From Streptomyces deccanensis (lineage in GTDB: Bacteria; Actinomycetota; Actinomycetes; Streptomycetales; Streptomycetaceae), in contig NZ_CP092431.1 in assembly GCF_022385335.1 (NCBI RefSeq), forward strand, positions 1,178,001-1,242,000: a stretch of DNA of 64,000 nt. The letters are read 5' to 3'. Positions 51,626-61,120 of this stretch are shown one piece after another. A program made the position numbers and the translations under genes. Position 1 is the first letter of the stretch. Every line of letters begins with the position of its first letter. The notes beneath the pieces are model-generated. The model searched no databases. It worked only from the letters and a program-made list of their open reading frames with translations, and was not told the origin of the DNA.

Positions 51626-53041
51626 ATGACCAGTGCGAGCGCATCCACGGCGTCACCGACGGTGGCCGAGAGGGCGGCGCACGGCCGCGCGGCGCGCAAG
51701 CGTGCCTCCCGGTCCTGCCACGGCTGGTTCGAGTCGGACGCGGACGCCGACCGGGCCGACCCCATCGAGGTGATCGAGCGTCAGTCGGCCACTCGAGTAC
51801 CGGAGTTGGTGCCGATCCGCTACGGCCGCATGCTCGAATCCCCGTTCCGCTTCTACCGGGGCGCGGCGGCCATCATGGCGTCGGATCTCGGCCCCCTCCC
51901 CAACACCGGTCTGACCGTGCAGCTCTGCGGTGACGCCCATCTGCTCAACTTCCGGCTGCTGGCCTCGCCCGAACGCCATCTCGTCTTCGACATCAACGAC
52001 TTCGACGAGACCCTGGCCGGCCCGTTCGAATGGGATGTGAAACGGCTGGCCGCCAGCTTCGTGATCGCGAGCCGGGCCAACGGCTTCTCGACCGAGGAGC
52101 AGGACAGGGCGGTACGGACGTGCGTGAAGACGTACCGGCGCCGTATGCGCGAGTTCGCCGGCATGCGCACCCTGGACATCTGGTACGCCCAGGACGACGC
52201 GGACCGGCTGCGCGAGCTGATGGCGTCGTCGATGGACGAGGAGAGCCGGCGCCGTACGGCCGAGGCGGCCGCGAAGGCCCGTACGCGCACCCATCTCCAG
52301 GCCTTCGAGAAGCTGACCCGGGTCACGGCCGAGGGCCGGCTGATCGCCCCCGACCCCCCGCTGATCACCCCGCTGCGGGACCTGCTGGCGGACTCCTCGG
52401 TCGAGGGCCAGGAGAAGGAGCTGCGGAAGGTGCTGGACCAGTACGTGCGGACCCTGTCGTCCGAGCGCCGGCATCTGCTGCGTCGCTACCACGTGGTCGA
52501 CATGGCCCGGAAGGTGGTGGGCGTCGGCAGTGTCGGCACGCGCTGCTGGATCGTGCTGCTGCTCGGCCGCGACGACAGCGATCCGCTGCTGCTCCAGGCC
52601 AAGGAGGCGCAGCGGTCCGTCCTCTCCGCCCAGCTCGGCGGTGACAGCTACGACAACCAGGGCCGCCGGGTGGTGTCCGGTCAGCGACTGATGCAGACGA
52701 CCAGCGACATCTTCCTCGGCTGGACCCATGTCCTCGGTCTGGACGGCCGCGAACGTGACTTCTACGTACGGCAGTTGCGTGACTGGAAGGGCATCGCGCG
52801 CCCCGAGACCATGGATCCGGGCCTGCTGCGGCTCTTCGCCCGGTTGTGCGGCGCCGGCCTGGCACGCGCCCATGCCCGATCCGGCGATCCCATCGCCATC
52901 GCCGCGTACCTGGGCGGCAGCGACCGCTTCGATCGCGCGCTCGCCGAGTTCGCGCAGTCCTACGCCGACCGGAACGACCGCGACTTCGAGGCGCTGAACG
53001 TGGCCGCGCACACGGGCCGGATCCACGCCGAGAGCCTCTGA
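51626..53041 (+). CDS. DUF2252 domain protein (kinase-like fold)
   Basis: 471 residues, nearly all DUF2252. RYGRMLESPFRFYRGAAA, CGDAHLLNF, HLVFDINDFDETLAGPFEWD and VVGVGSVGTRCWIVLL are diagnostic. The family resembles aminoglycoside-phosphotransferase-like kinases, but its reaction is unknown. The ATG at 51,626 is preceded by AGGAGGT. A 65-residue conserved protein follows on the opposite strand. Confidence 0.92.
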   Translation: MTSASASTASPTVAERAAHGRAARKRASRSCHGWFESDADADRADPIEVIERQSATRVPELVPIRYGRMLESPFRFYRGAAAIMASDLGPLPNTGLTVQLCGDAHLLNFRLLASPERHLVFDINDFDETLAGPFEWDVKRLAASFVIASRANGFSTEEQDRAVRTCVKTYRRRMREFAGMRTLDIWYAQDDADRLRELMASSMDEESRRRTAEAAAKARTRTHLQAFEKLTRVTAEGRLIAPDPPLITPLRDLLADSSVEGQEKELRKVLDQYVRTLSSERRHLLRRYHVVDMARKVVGVGSVGTRCWIVLLLGRDDSDPLLLQAKEAQRSVLSAQLGGDSYDNQGRRVVSGQRLMQTTSDIFLGWTHVLGLDGRERDFYVRQLRDWKGIARPETMDPGLLRLFARLCGAGLARAHARSGDPIAIAAYLGGSDRFDRALAEFAQSYADRNDRDFEALNVAAHTGRIHAESL

Positions 53042-53085
53042 ACCACCCCGGGCCACCCCTCTACGAGGATTCCCGCGGCCCCGGC

Positions 53086-53283
53086 TCACTCCGGCAGTTG
53101 CCGCATCTCCAGGACGCGCAGGCCCAGGGACTGGCAGCGAGCCAACAGCCCGTACAGATGTGCCTCGTCGACGACGTGCCCGAACAGGACGGTGTGGCCG
53201 GACATCACCACATGGTCCAGTTCGGGGAAGGCACCGGTCAGCGCCTTCGACAGCTTTCCGTCGACGCGGATCTCGTAGCGCAT
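53086..53283 (-). CDS. Conserved small protein
   Basis: 65 residues: MRYEIRVDGKLSKAL... ending LGLRVLEMRQLPE. It is well composed, alternating and compact, and I recall similar short proteins in Streptomyces near stress genes. It may form a small alpha/beta fold. No known function. Confidence 0.7.
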   Translation of the reverse strand: MRYEIRVDGKLSKALTGAFPELDHVVMSGHTVLFGHVVDEAHLYGLLARCQSLGLRVLEMRQLPE

Positions 53284-53415
53284 GAGTGGTGTGCCCCCAT
53301 GGCCGGGTACGGGCGGGCTGCGCCCCTTCTCTGCGATCGTCCGTCCTGGGGCACCGGCCTGGCCTCACCCCGGGGAGGTGAGTCGCCCCCGGAAGGTGCA
53401 TCGACGCGCCGGCGG

Positions 53416-53937
53416 TCAATGGGTCAGGTAGAGCTTGAGCGCGACGATCAGGAGGCCGAGCAGCAGGTTCACCGAGGCCGTGACGGCGACCAGGCCCCGC
53501 GGGGCGTGGGCCCGGCGGGCCGCGGCCACCGACCAGCCCACCTGCCCCACCACGGCCACGGCGAGCGCGAGCCAGAGGGAGCCCTGCACATCGAGGCCGA
53601 GAAGCGGGCTGACCGCGACGGCGGCGGCCGGCGGGACGGCGGCCTTGACGATCGGCCACTCGTCGCGGCACACCTCCAGCACGATCCGGCGGTCCGGGGA
53701 ACGCTGCGCCAGCCGGGCGCCGAACAGTTGGGCGTGCACATGCGCGATCCAGAACACCAGACCGGTGAGCAGCAGCAGAAGGACGATCTCCAGACGGGGG
53801 TAGGCCCCCGGGGCCCCGGCTCCGATGATCACGGAGGAGGCGAGCATCGATCCGTAGACGCCGCCGGTGTAGTCGGTACGGGCCCGACGCTCCGCGGCGC
53901 GCCCCTCCCGGGACTCGGCTCGCCCTGACGTGGCCAT
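53416..53937 (-). CDS. Small membrane protein
   Basis: 173 residues. Hydrophilic N-terminus, then about five TM segments: VYGSMLASSVIIGAGAPG, LEIVLLLLLTGLVFWIAHVH, VKAAVPPAAAVAVSPLLGL, LWLALAVAVVGQVGWSV, VTASVNLLLGLLIVALKLYL. ATG at 53,937 follows GGAGGCGGAGACC. No family recognised. Confidence 0.75.
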   Translation of the reverse strand: MATSGRAESREGRAAERRARTDYTGGVYGSMLASSVIIGAGAPGAYPRLEIVLLLLLTGLVFWIAHVHAQLFGARLAQRSPDRRIVLEVCRDEWPIVKAAVPPAAAVAVSPLLGLDVQGSLWLALAVAVVGQVGWSVAAARRAHAPRGLVAVTASVNLLLGLLIVALKLYLTH

Positions 53938-54017
53938 GGTCTCCGCCTCCTCTCCACACCGACGGACCCGGCCGACAGACCGAGCCGACCGACAAGCCGC
54001 ACCGGCCGCCCCCGCCC

Positions 54018-55706
54018 TCAATGCTCCGAGCGGCGCGGCGCGGCCGGTGCGCCGGTGCCGGGCGACTTGGAGGGATCCTGGCCGCCCGGTGGTGTCGGAC
54101 GTTCGGGCCCCGTCGGTGTCGGACCGTCCGTCCGGGCGCCCGGCAGTCGTGGGGTGACCAGGAACGCGGCGAGGGTGATGCCGCCGGTGGCGAGGATGGC
54201 CGCCTTCAGGCCGTCCAGCTGGGCCGAGGCGTAGGAGTCGGCGAGGGCGTCGACCTCGGACGGCGGCAGCCCGGCCCGCTCGGCGGCCGTACGCACCTGA
54301 TCGGTGGGGACGAAGCTGATCCCGGCCTGGAGCGCGACACTCGTCTGCTGCTTGGCCTCCTGCGACAGCGCCGGATCGTCCTCCACCTGTGAGGTGAGGG
54401 CATGGGCCAGGGCGCCGATGAGCAGCGATCCGATGAGCGCGGTGCCGAGGGCGGACCCCAGGTTCTGGGCCGTGAACTGCAGTCCGCCGACCTCGCTGCG
54501 CTCCTCTTCTCCCACGCTGGACTGCACCACGTTCCCCAGTTGCGAGGCGAGCAGCCCCATGCCGACGCCGAGCAGTGCCATGGCCAGCGCGAACTGGGTG
54601 TCGTCGATGACGGGGTCGATGGTGGCCAGCAGCCACACGATGGCCCCGGCCAGGGTCACCAGGGCCAGCCGCACCACGCGGCGCGGTCCGGCCCGTCGGC
54701 CCAGCCGGGCGGCGAGCAGGGAAGCGACCAGCATGGTGACGGAGACGGGGAGCAGCCGCAGTCCGGTCTGGAAGGCGTTGAAGCCCTGCACGACCTGGAG
54801 GTAGAGCGGGATGGTGAAGAACAGCCCGAGCAGGATCAGGTTCTGACTGAGCAGGGCCAGCAGTCCGGACCGCAGCGGGGGTCGGTGCAGGAGGTCCAGG
54901 TGGACCAGGGGTTCGGTGCCATGGGCCGCCCGTCGGTGCTCCCAGCGCGCGAAGGCGGCCAGGACGAGCACCCCGGCGCCGATGACGAACAGGGTCGGTG
55001 CGAAGCCCATGACGGTGAAGGGCGGGTTGCGGGGCTGAACCCAGCCCCAGCTGCTGCTCTGCAGCACACCGAGCACACCCAGCCCCAGGCCCGCCGCCGA
55101 CAGTACGGCGCCGACGGCGTCCATCGGGGGACGAGGCCCGGTCCGGGGCGCCTCGGTGATCGCCCGGCGGAAGCACAGCACGGCCAGGACGACCACGACC
55201 TCGCCGGCGAAGACCAGCCGCCAGGTGAGGTAAGTCGTCACCCAGCCGCCCAGCAGCGGGCCGACGGCGATCCCGGCCCCGGCCAGCCCGCCGATGACGC
55301 CGTAGGCGACAGCCCGGTCCCGGCCCCGGTAGGCCTCGGCGACGAGAGCGGCCATGGCCGGGAGCACCATCGCGGCGCCGAGGCCCTCGATGACCGACCA
55401 GCCGAGGGCGAGGACCCACAGGGTGGGCGCGACGGCGGTCAGGGCCGAGCCGGTGCCGTAGACCACCAGGCCGAGGAAGAAGAGCCGCCGGCGGCCGAGG
55501 ATGTCGCCGAACCTGCCGCCGATGATCATAAAAGCGGCCATGACCAGCGCGTACAGCGTGATGACGGCCTGGATGGCGGTGACCTCGGTGTCGAAGTCCT
55601 CGACCAGTTGGCTGATCGAGACGTTCATGACGGACGTGTCCAGCACCATCAGGAACTGCGCCGTCCCGAGCACGATCAGAGCCCGCCAGTGCTTCACGGC
55701 ATCCAC
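54018..55706 (-). CDS. DHA2-family MFS transporter
   Basis: 562 residues with about 14 TM segments. MVLDTSVMNVSISQLVEDF in TM1 and GGRFGDILGRRR in the first loop are DHA2 hallmarks. The C-terminal 60 residues are hydrophilic. The start is GTG 55,706. Lies downstream of the stress genes with no local TetR partner. Substrate unknown. Confidence 0.92.
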   Translation of the reverse strand: MDAVKHWRALIVLGTAQFLMVLDTSVMNVSISQLVEDFDTEVTAIQAVITLYALVMAAFMIIGGRFGDILGRRRLFFLGLVVYGTGSALTAVAPTLWVLALGWSVIEGLGAAMVLPAMAALVAEAYRGRDRAVAYGVIGGLAGAGIAVGPLLGGWVTTYLTWRLVFAGEVVVVLAVLCFRRAITEAPRTGPRPPMDAVGAVLSAAGLGLGVLGVLQSSSWGWVQPRNPPFTVMGFAPTLFVIGAGVLVLAAFARWEHRRAAHGTEPLVHLDLLHRPPLRSGLLALLSQNLILLGLFFTIPLYLQVVQGFNAFQTGLRLLPVSVTMLVASLLAARLGRRAGPRRVVRLALVTLAGAIVWLLATIDPVIDDTQFALAMALLGVGMGLLASQLGNVVQSSVGEEERSEVGGLQFTAQNLGSALGTALIGSLLIGALAHALTSQVEDDPALSQEAKQQTSVALQAGISFVPTDQVRTAAERAGLPPSEVDALADSYASAQLDGLKAAILATGGITLAAFLVTPRLPGARTDGPTPTGPERPTPPGGQDPSKSPGTGAPAAPRRSEH

Positions 55707-56072
55707 CTCGCCGACTCGACCCGGAACCCCGACAGGGGGTGACCGGCGGCGACCCGTTCGCCACCTCTATCGCAGCTCAGAAGCCCTTTCCCCGCCTCAC
55801 CCGCCACGGGCGAGGCAGCCACCCCACAACCGGGAAACCCGAGCCCGCAGGAGCACCGAGCCGATCACCGCGGCGGCCGCTCCCGGCTTCGCCCCTACGG
55901 GGTGCGGCGGGATGACGCCGGCCTTGGCCGGCGCGGGCTACCACGTGTTGGTGTTCCACCCGACTACCGCGATGGCATTGCCGAATCGCGTGGTGAACAC
56001 GGGCACCGGACAGTAGCGATCCTGCCCACCGTTGCGGCTGATGTGCGCCGTGAGCCGCCTGGGGGAGCCGTC
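55707..56072. other. Intergenic region without a convincing gene
   Basis: The 366 bases ahead of the kinase remnant show no coding pattern on either strand. No promoter was assigned. Confidence 0.4.
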
Positions 56073-56190
56073 GTGTCCCACCGTGTTCAGCCGCTCCAGC
56101 CCGGCGATCCGCGCCGGGTGGGCCCCTACCGCATCGTGGGGCGGCCCGGATCCGGCGGTATGGGTACGGTGTACGCCGCTCTCACGGCTC
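56073..56190 (+). pseudogene. 5' fragment of a Ser/Thr protein kinase gene
   Basis: GTG at 56,073 (GGGGGAG upstream) opens a frame whose product starts like a kinase: LQPGDPRRVGPYRIVG followed by the Gly-rich loop GSGGMGTVYAALT. After 39 codons homology stops and the sequence runs into the terminator at 56,200. No Lys or catalytic loop follows, so it is a truncated remnant. Confidence 0.65.
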
Positions 56191-56199
56191 CTGAGTCAT

Positions 56200-56238
56200 G
56201 GGGCGCGGCCCGGCCGGAACCCGGTCGGGCCGCGCCCC
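56200..56238. terminator. Strong terminator hairpin
   Basis: A 13-bp perfect stem GGGGCGCGGCCCG / CGGGCCGCGCCCC, with further outer CTGAG / CTCAG pairing, lies between the kinase remnant and the end of the converging peptidase gene. Confidence 0.8.
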
Positions 56239-56278
56239 GTCGCTCAGGACCAGGTCCGAGGATGCCGCGTCACGCGGT

Positions 56279-57883
56279 TCACCGGTATGTCCCCGTGCCC
56301 AGCAGTTCGGGCAGCGGGTTGATGAGACCGCCGGTCGGCGACTGCCGCTGGGCGGTGGGGCCGGTCGGCCAGACCGCGGGGCAGTGGGTGCCCTTGCGGG
56401 GGGTCTTCAGAGTGAGGAGGTATGTGTCGATGGCGTCCCGCGCGCATGGGCTCAGCCAGTAGGTGCCGTGCCCGGCACCGTCGTAGGTGAGGAAGGCGGC
56501 CTCGCGGCCGATCTGGCGGGCCGCGTTGGAGCCCCAGGAGTACGGCGTGGCCACGTCATAGCGGCTGTTGGTCACCAGGATCTTCGGGGTGCCGTCGACA
56601 CGGAGCCTGTCCTGCGGGTTGGTCACCTTCGTCGGCCAGTTCTGGCAGCCGGTCACGTCCATCCAGCCGATGAAGCTGCGACGGGTGACGGGGGCCAGGC
56701 GGGCCAGTTCGCGTTCGTGGCGGGCGAGGGTGGCATAGGACCGGACGTTGAGGTCGTAGTCCTGGCACAGCACCGGCAAGTACGCGAACTCGGTCGGCTC
56801 GCCGTGCTTCTTGCCGGACCGTGCCGACGCCGGGTCGGCGGCGTCGATGTCCTTGAGGGTCTGAGCGAACCTGAACCAGTCGGACGGGTCGTACATGTAC
56901 TGCACGACGATGCCCTGGAGGTCCAGGGGGGTGGCCTTCTGGGGCGGGTCGCCCGGCAGGACCAGTTCACCGGCCTCAGCGCGCTTGTACAGCGAGTCGA
57001 AGAGGGCGCGGGCGTCCCGGCCGTGGAGCGCGCAGGACGGCGTACGGGCGCACCAGTCGGCGAACTGGCCGTACGACTCCTCCACCGCGATGGTGTTGGT
57101 CTTCTGGTAGGCCCACGTGCCCAGGCTGTGGTCCATGTTGGAGTCGATGGTCATCGCGCGGATGCGGTTCGGGTAGCGCTCGGCGTACTGCTGGCCGATC
57201 AAAGTGCCGTAGGAGACGCCGTAGTAGCTGATCCGCTTCTCGCCGAGGCCGGCGCGGATCGCGTCCATGTCCCGAACGACGCTCGAGGTGTCCACGTGGT
57301 CGACGAGCGGTCCCGTGAGGTCGCGGCAGCTCTCGCCGAGCGCGCGGTTCGCGTCGCGGAGGGCGGCGAAGGAGGCGGCACTGTCCGGGTCCATCGCCTG
57401 CCACTGGGCGTTCAGGAGGTCCTCGTCGCACTTCACGGGGTTGCTGCGGCCGACTCCACGCGGGTCGAAGCCCACGATGTCGAAGCGCGCCAGCAGTTCG
57501 GGCGAGAAGGAGTCGGGAGCGCTGAACGCGAAGTTCACACCCGAGCCGCCCGGGCCACCGGGGTTGATCAGCAGCGAGCCGATCCGGCGCTCGGGGTCGG
57601 TGGCGAGGTGGCGGGCGAGGGCCAGGTCGACGGTGGCGCCGTGGGGTCGCTTCCAGTTGACGGGCACCTTGAGGGTGGCGCACTCGAAAGTGCCCGAAGC
57701 GCCCTGGTCGGAGGACGGTTCACAGGGCGTCCAGGCTATTCGCCCAGGTGACGAGGTCTTGGCGGAAGGGGCGGCCACGGCCGTCCCGACGAGCAACTGG
57801 CTGAACAGTGCGGTGACGAGCGCTCCGACAGCCAGTCGTCTGCGCGCTTGCACGCGCGGGAACAGTGGGGGGTTGAATGGCAC
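56279..57883 (-). CDS. Secreted tripeptidyl-aminopeptidase-like alpha/beta hydrolase
   Basis: 534 residues. Signal peptide (LAVGALVTALFSQLLVGTAVAAP). The alpha/beta-hydrolase fold has the oxyanion stretch LLINPGGPGGSGV, nucleophile elbow YGVSYGT with the Ser, FDIVGFDPRGVGRS, and a C-terminal TAP domain (ILVTNSRYDVATPYSWG and DGAGHGTYWL with the His). This is the SlpD/SlpE/Tap family that trims N-terminal tripeptides from peptides outside Streptomyces cells. ATG at 57,883. Confidence 0.92.
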   Translation of the reverse strand: MPFNPPLFPRVQARRRLAVGALVTALFSQLLVGTAVAAPSAKTSSPGRIAWTPCEPSSDQGASGTFECATLKVPVNWKRPHGATVDLALARHLATDPERRIGSLLINPGGPGGSGVNFAFSAPDSFSPELLARFDIVGFDPRGVGRSNPVKCDEDLLNAQWQAMDPDSAASFAALRDANRALGESCRDLTGPLVDHVDTSSVVRDMDAIRAGLGEKRISYYGVSYGTLIGQQYAERYPNRIRAMTIDSNMDHSLGTWAYQKTNTIAVEESYGQFADWCARTPSCALHGRDARALFDSLYKRAEAGELVLPGDPPQKATPLDLQGIVVQYMYDPSDWFRFAQTLKDIDAADPASARSGKKHGEPTEFAYLPVLCQDYDLNVRSYATLARHERELARLAPVTRRSFIGWMDVTGCQNWPTKVTNPQDRLRVDGTPKILVTNSRYDVATPYSWGSNAARQIGREAAFLTYDGAGHGTYWLSPCARDAIDTYLLTLKTPRKGTHCPAVWPTGPTAQRQSPTGGLINPLPELLGTGTYR

Positions 57884-57968
57884 AGGTGTTCCTCAGTGCA
57901 TCAGAAGTCAACAGACGAAACAGAGCATGGGCCCAAGGTGCTTGATAAATCAAGGAAATGATGGTGAA

Positions 57969-58310
57969 TCAGATGGTGCCCACGCAACTCCGAAGCATCG
58001 GGGTCGTCTGCCGGGTAATGGGCCACCGCGTGTGCCCGTAAGAGCGGACAACCGCAGTCGACAGCGGTGCGAGCCCGGCCGAACCATCGCTCATCGGAGC
58101 AGTATCGGCGAGGAATTCCGGATCGCGGTCGGCCGACAGTCCGCCGGCGTGCTGGGCATGCGCCATATCGCGGGCGCCCAGTTCGATGAGCGTGTGCAGC
58201 TGACGTGTGTTGGCCGCGGCGACCTCCGCGGCGCCGATCAGGCCTCCCAGCGAGTCGTACTCGCGCAGGACCGCCGCGGCACCAAGCCGTTGGTTGAAAG
58301 CGTCCAGCAC
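57969..58310 (-). CDS. Possible hypothetical protein or remnant
   Basis: 113 residues from a GTG, containing VLREYDSLGGLIGAAEVAAA and LHTLIELGARDMAHAQ, which look coding in composition. No clear start signal and no family recognised; may be the 3' part of a degraded gene. Confidence 0.3.
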   Translation of the reverse strand: MLDAFNQRLGAAAVLREYDSLGGLIGAAEVAAANTRQLHTLIELGARDMAHAQHAGGLSADRDPEFLADTAPMSDGSAGLAPLSTAVVRSYGHTRWPITRQTTPMLRSCVGTI

Positions 58311-58401
58311 CGCGATCAGCAGACCGCTACAGGTGCCGAACTACCGGTAGGGCGAACCTGTGTCATCGTCGACCGAAAGCACCAGCGCCTCCACCTGCTG
58401 A

Positions 58402-58530
58402 CCGAACCGACCGGGGCGCTACGCCAAGCACCGCAGCCACATCCCCGGGGAGCTCGTCACACTCCCCAGGGATGTGGGCGGCAAGGGCGTGCTGGACGTC
58501 GAGCGCGTCCTCAAAGCCGCACTGGCCTGA
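58402..58530 (+). pseudogene. 3' remnant of an unknown gene
   Basis: The frame ending in TGA 58,530 gives RYAKHRSHIPGELVTLPRDV followed by GGKGVLDVERVLKAALA. This reads like a conserved C-terminus, but a stop lies just upstream at 58,399-58,401 and no N-terminal part exists. Confidence 0.35.
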
Positions 58531-58531
58531 G

Positions 58532-60949
58532 CTAATTGACCGTGTCCACCTCGTTCTCCGGCGCTTCCGCCAACTCCACGTCGTGCACGAGGGGTCCGTC
58601 CCCCACGACCACCTGGCCCGCTCGGGACGCGTACGGCGTCGCCGTCGCCGCCAGCAGATACTTCCCCGCCCCCGGCACCGCAACGCTGTACGACCCGTCC
58701 GCCAGCGACGTCACCCGGTCCAGCTGACGCCCCTCCTTCGTCAGGAGCGTCACCGCCGCGCCCTCCACCGGCTCGCCCTCCTGCGTGCGGATGAAGCCGC
58801 GGATCACCGAAGCGGGCTCACTCGGCGACGGGACCTCGTCCTCGTCCTCCTTCGGTTCCACCGCCAGATGCGGCAGCCGCTTCTCCAGCCCGGCCGGAAG
58901 CCACCAGTTCGCCTTGCCCAGCAGGTGCATCGCCGCCGGGACCAGCGCCGTACGGAGGATGAACGCGTCCAGGGCCACCGCCGCCGCGAGGCCGAGGCCG
59001 AGCATCGCGCCATCGAGGGTGCCACTGAGGACGAAGGCGCTGAAGACGCAGATCATGATCAGGGCGGCGGAGTTGATGACCCGGCTCGTCTCGGCGAGGC
59101 CCACGCGCACGGACCGTGCGTTGTCCTTCGTGTGGACCCACTCCTCGTGGATCCGACTCACCAGGAACACCTGGTAGTCCATCGACAGGCCGAACAACAA
59201 GGACAGCATGATGACCGGCAGGAACGACGTGATCGGCCCTTCCTTGCCGCCGAGCAGATCCAGGCCCCAGCCCCACTGGAAGATCGCCACCAGCACACCG
59301 AAGGACGCGGCCGCCGCGATGAGGTTCATCAGCGCGGCCGTCAGCGGAACCACCAGGGAGCGGAAGGCCACCAGCAGCAACAGGAAACCGAGAGCGACGA
59401 TCGCCGCGATGAAGTACGGCAGCCGTTCGCCGGTCACCGTCGCGAAGTCCTTGTAGACCGCCGTGACACCACCCACGTGAGCCGTGGCCCCGGACTGGGG
59501 GATCACCTCGTCGCGCAGGCGGTCGATCAGCTGGTCGGTCCTTTCGGACTGTGGTGATGTCGTGGGCACCACCCGGATCACCGAGACGCCGTTCACGGGC
59601 GGGAGGGCGGCGACCTGGGCCACGCCCTCGGTCTTCCCGATGGCCGACACCAGCGTCGCGGGTGCCGAGCCGTCCACGACCACCTGCAACGGCCCGTTGA
59701 AGCCGGGGCCGAACCCCTCGGAGAGCAGGTCGTACGCCTGCCGCGTCGTCGTCGACTCCGCCTGGTTGCCCTGGTCCGAGGTGCCGAGCCGGAGCGACAG
59801 GACGGGGACGGCGACGGCCGCCATGACGACGAAAGCGATCACCGCGACCGCGCGCGGGCGCCGCTGCACGTACGACGACCAGCGTGCCGCGAGATTGCTC
59901 GCCTCCTCCGGCTCGGGGCCGGACGTGGCGAGCCGGTGCCGATCCCGGCGGCTGAGAACCCGCATGCCGAGCATCCCCAGCAGGGCGGGCAGCAGGGTGA
60001 CAGCGGCCAGGATGCTGAGCACCACGGTCAAGGAGGCCGCGATGACCACCCCGTCCAGGAACCGCATGTTCATCACCAGCATGCCGCCGAGCGCGATGCA
60101 CACCGTGGCACCCGCGAACAGCACCGCGCGACCGGAGGTGTTCAGGGCCGTGATCGCCGCATCCTCGGGCTTCACCCCGCGCAGGATGCCGCGCCGGTGC
60201 CGGGTGACGATGAACAGGGCGTAGTCGATACCGACGCCCAGGCCGATCAACGAGCCGACCAGCGGGGCGATCTCGGGCACGTTCGTGACGTGGCTGAGCA
60301 GCGTCGTCGCCATGGTGGCGGTGCCGACCGCGGCGACGGCCACCACGATCGGCAGCAGCATCGCGAAGAGCGAACCGAAGGCGAGGAAGAGGACCACCCC
60401 CGCCGCCACGATGCCGACCAGTTCGGACAGTCCCGCGGGGGGTCGCTGGACGGTGGCGATGGCCTGGCCGCCCAACTCCACCCGCAGACCGGCCCGTTCG
60501 GCGTTCTGGGCCGTGTCGATGACGTTCTCGACCAGCTCCTTGGGGACGGCGTCGGCCTGATGGGCGAACGTCACCTGGGCGTACGCGGTCCGCCCGTCCC
60601 GGCTGATCTGCGGGGCGCCCCCCTTCGCGTACGGGCTCGCGACCACCCCGACGCCCTCCATCCTGCCGATCTCATCGAGCGCGGGCTGGATCCGGGACCG
60701 TACGGACTCGTCCCGTACCGATCCCGCCTCCACCTTCCACACCACCGTGTCGGTGTCTCCGGAGCTCTGCGGGAAGGCCTTCACCATCAGGTCGTTCGCG
60801 TGCTGGGAGTCCGTGTTCGGAAGGGAGAAGACGTTGGTGTAGGTCGTCCCGGCGGCCGCACCCGCCGCGCCCAGTCCGAGCAGCGCGCCCACCCACAGCA
60901 ACAGGACCACCAGCCGGTGCTGATAGCACCATCGTGCCAATGCCACCAC
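58532..60949 (-). CDS. MMPL family transporter with a C-terminal carboxypeptidase-regulatory-like domain
   Basis: 805 residues. RND-like MMPL topology: TM1 at about 12-32, a large extracytoplasmic loop, TM2-6 (including GLGVGIDYALFIVTRHRRG), a second loop and TM7-12 with SMDYQVFLVSRIHEEW. The last about 90 residues (IRGFIRTQEGEPVEGAAVTL ... SLADGSYSVAVPG) resemble a CarboxypepD_reg/Cna-B-type beta-sandwich. MMPL proteins export lipids or siderophore-like molecules. Divergent from the two-component genes, which may regulate it (inferred). Confidence 0.92.
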   Translation of the reverse strand: MVALARWCYQHRLVVLLLWVGALLGLGAAGAAAGTTYTNVFSLPNTDSQHANDLMVKAFPQSSGDTDTVVWKVEAGSVRDESVRSRIQPALDEIGRMEGVGVVASPYAKGGAPQISRDGRTAYAQVTFAHQADAVPKELVENVIDTAQNAERAGLRVELGGQAIATVQRPPAGLSELVGIVAAGVVLFLAFGSLFAMLLPIVVAVAAVGTATMATTLLSHVTNVPEIAPLVGSLIGLGVGIDYALFIVTRHRRGILRGVKPEDAAITALNTSGRAVLFAGATVCIALGGMLVMNMRFLDGVVIAASLTVVLSILAAVTLLPALLGMLGMRVLSRRDRHRLATSGPEPEEASNLAARWSSYVQRRPRAVAVIAFVVMAAVAVPVLSLRLGTSDQGNQAESTTTRQAYDLLSEGFGPGFNGPLQVVVDGSAPATLVSAIGKTEGVAQVAALPPVNGVSVIRVVPTTSPQSERTDQLIDRLRDEVIPQSGATAHVGGVTAVYKDFATVTGERLPYFIAAIVALGFLLLLVAFRSLVVPLTAALMNLIAAAASFGVLVAIFQWGWGLDLLGGKEGPITSFLPVIMLSLLFGLSMDYQVFLVSRIHEEWVHTKDNARSVRVGLAETSRVINSAALIMICVFSAFVLSGTLDGAMLGLGLAAAVALDAFILRTALVPAAMHLLGKANWWLPAGLEKRLPHLAVEPKEDEDEVPSPSEPASVIRGFIRTQEGEPVEGAAVTLLTKEGRQLDRVTSLADGSYSVAVPGAGKYLLAATATPYASRAGQVVVGDGPLVHDVELAEAPENEVDTVN

Positions 60950-61120
60950 GTTCGTATTCCTCCAGAGTCGTTGGTCAAGAGTCGGTCGGTTGGTCCCTCA
61001 GGTCCTGGGCAACAGAATTGGCGGCGGCACGCACGCGTGGGAACGTCATGCCGACGACTCTCAAGAAACTCCAAGGCAGGAAAAGGGCCTGCTGTCAGCG
61101 GCCGCGCGGATACTGGAGCC

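Larger units (their letters stand above)
57884..58531. other. Intergenic region with two gene remnants
   Basis: The 648 bases hold a possible minus-strand ORF (57,969-58,310) and a short plus-strand remnant (58,402-58,530). No complete gene is convincing. Confidence 0.45.

Noticed and set aside
53416..55764. 782-codon minus-strand frame
   Set aside because: Only its last 174 codons (53,937 to 53,416) look like protein; the rest is a shadow of the MFS gene.
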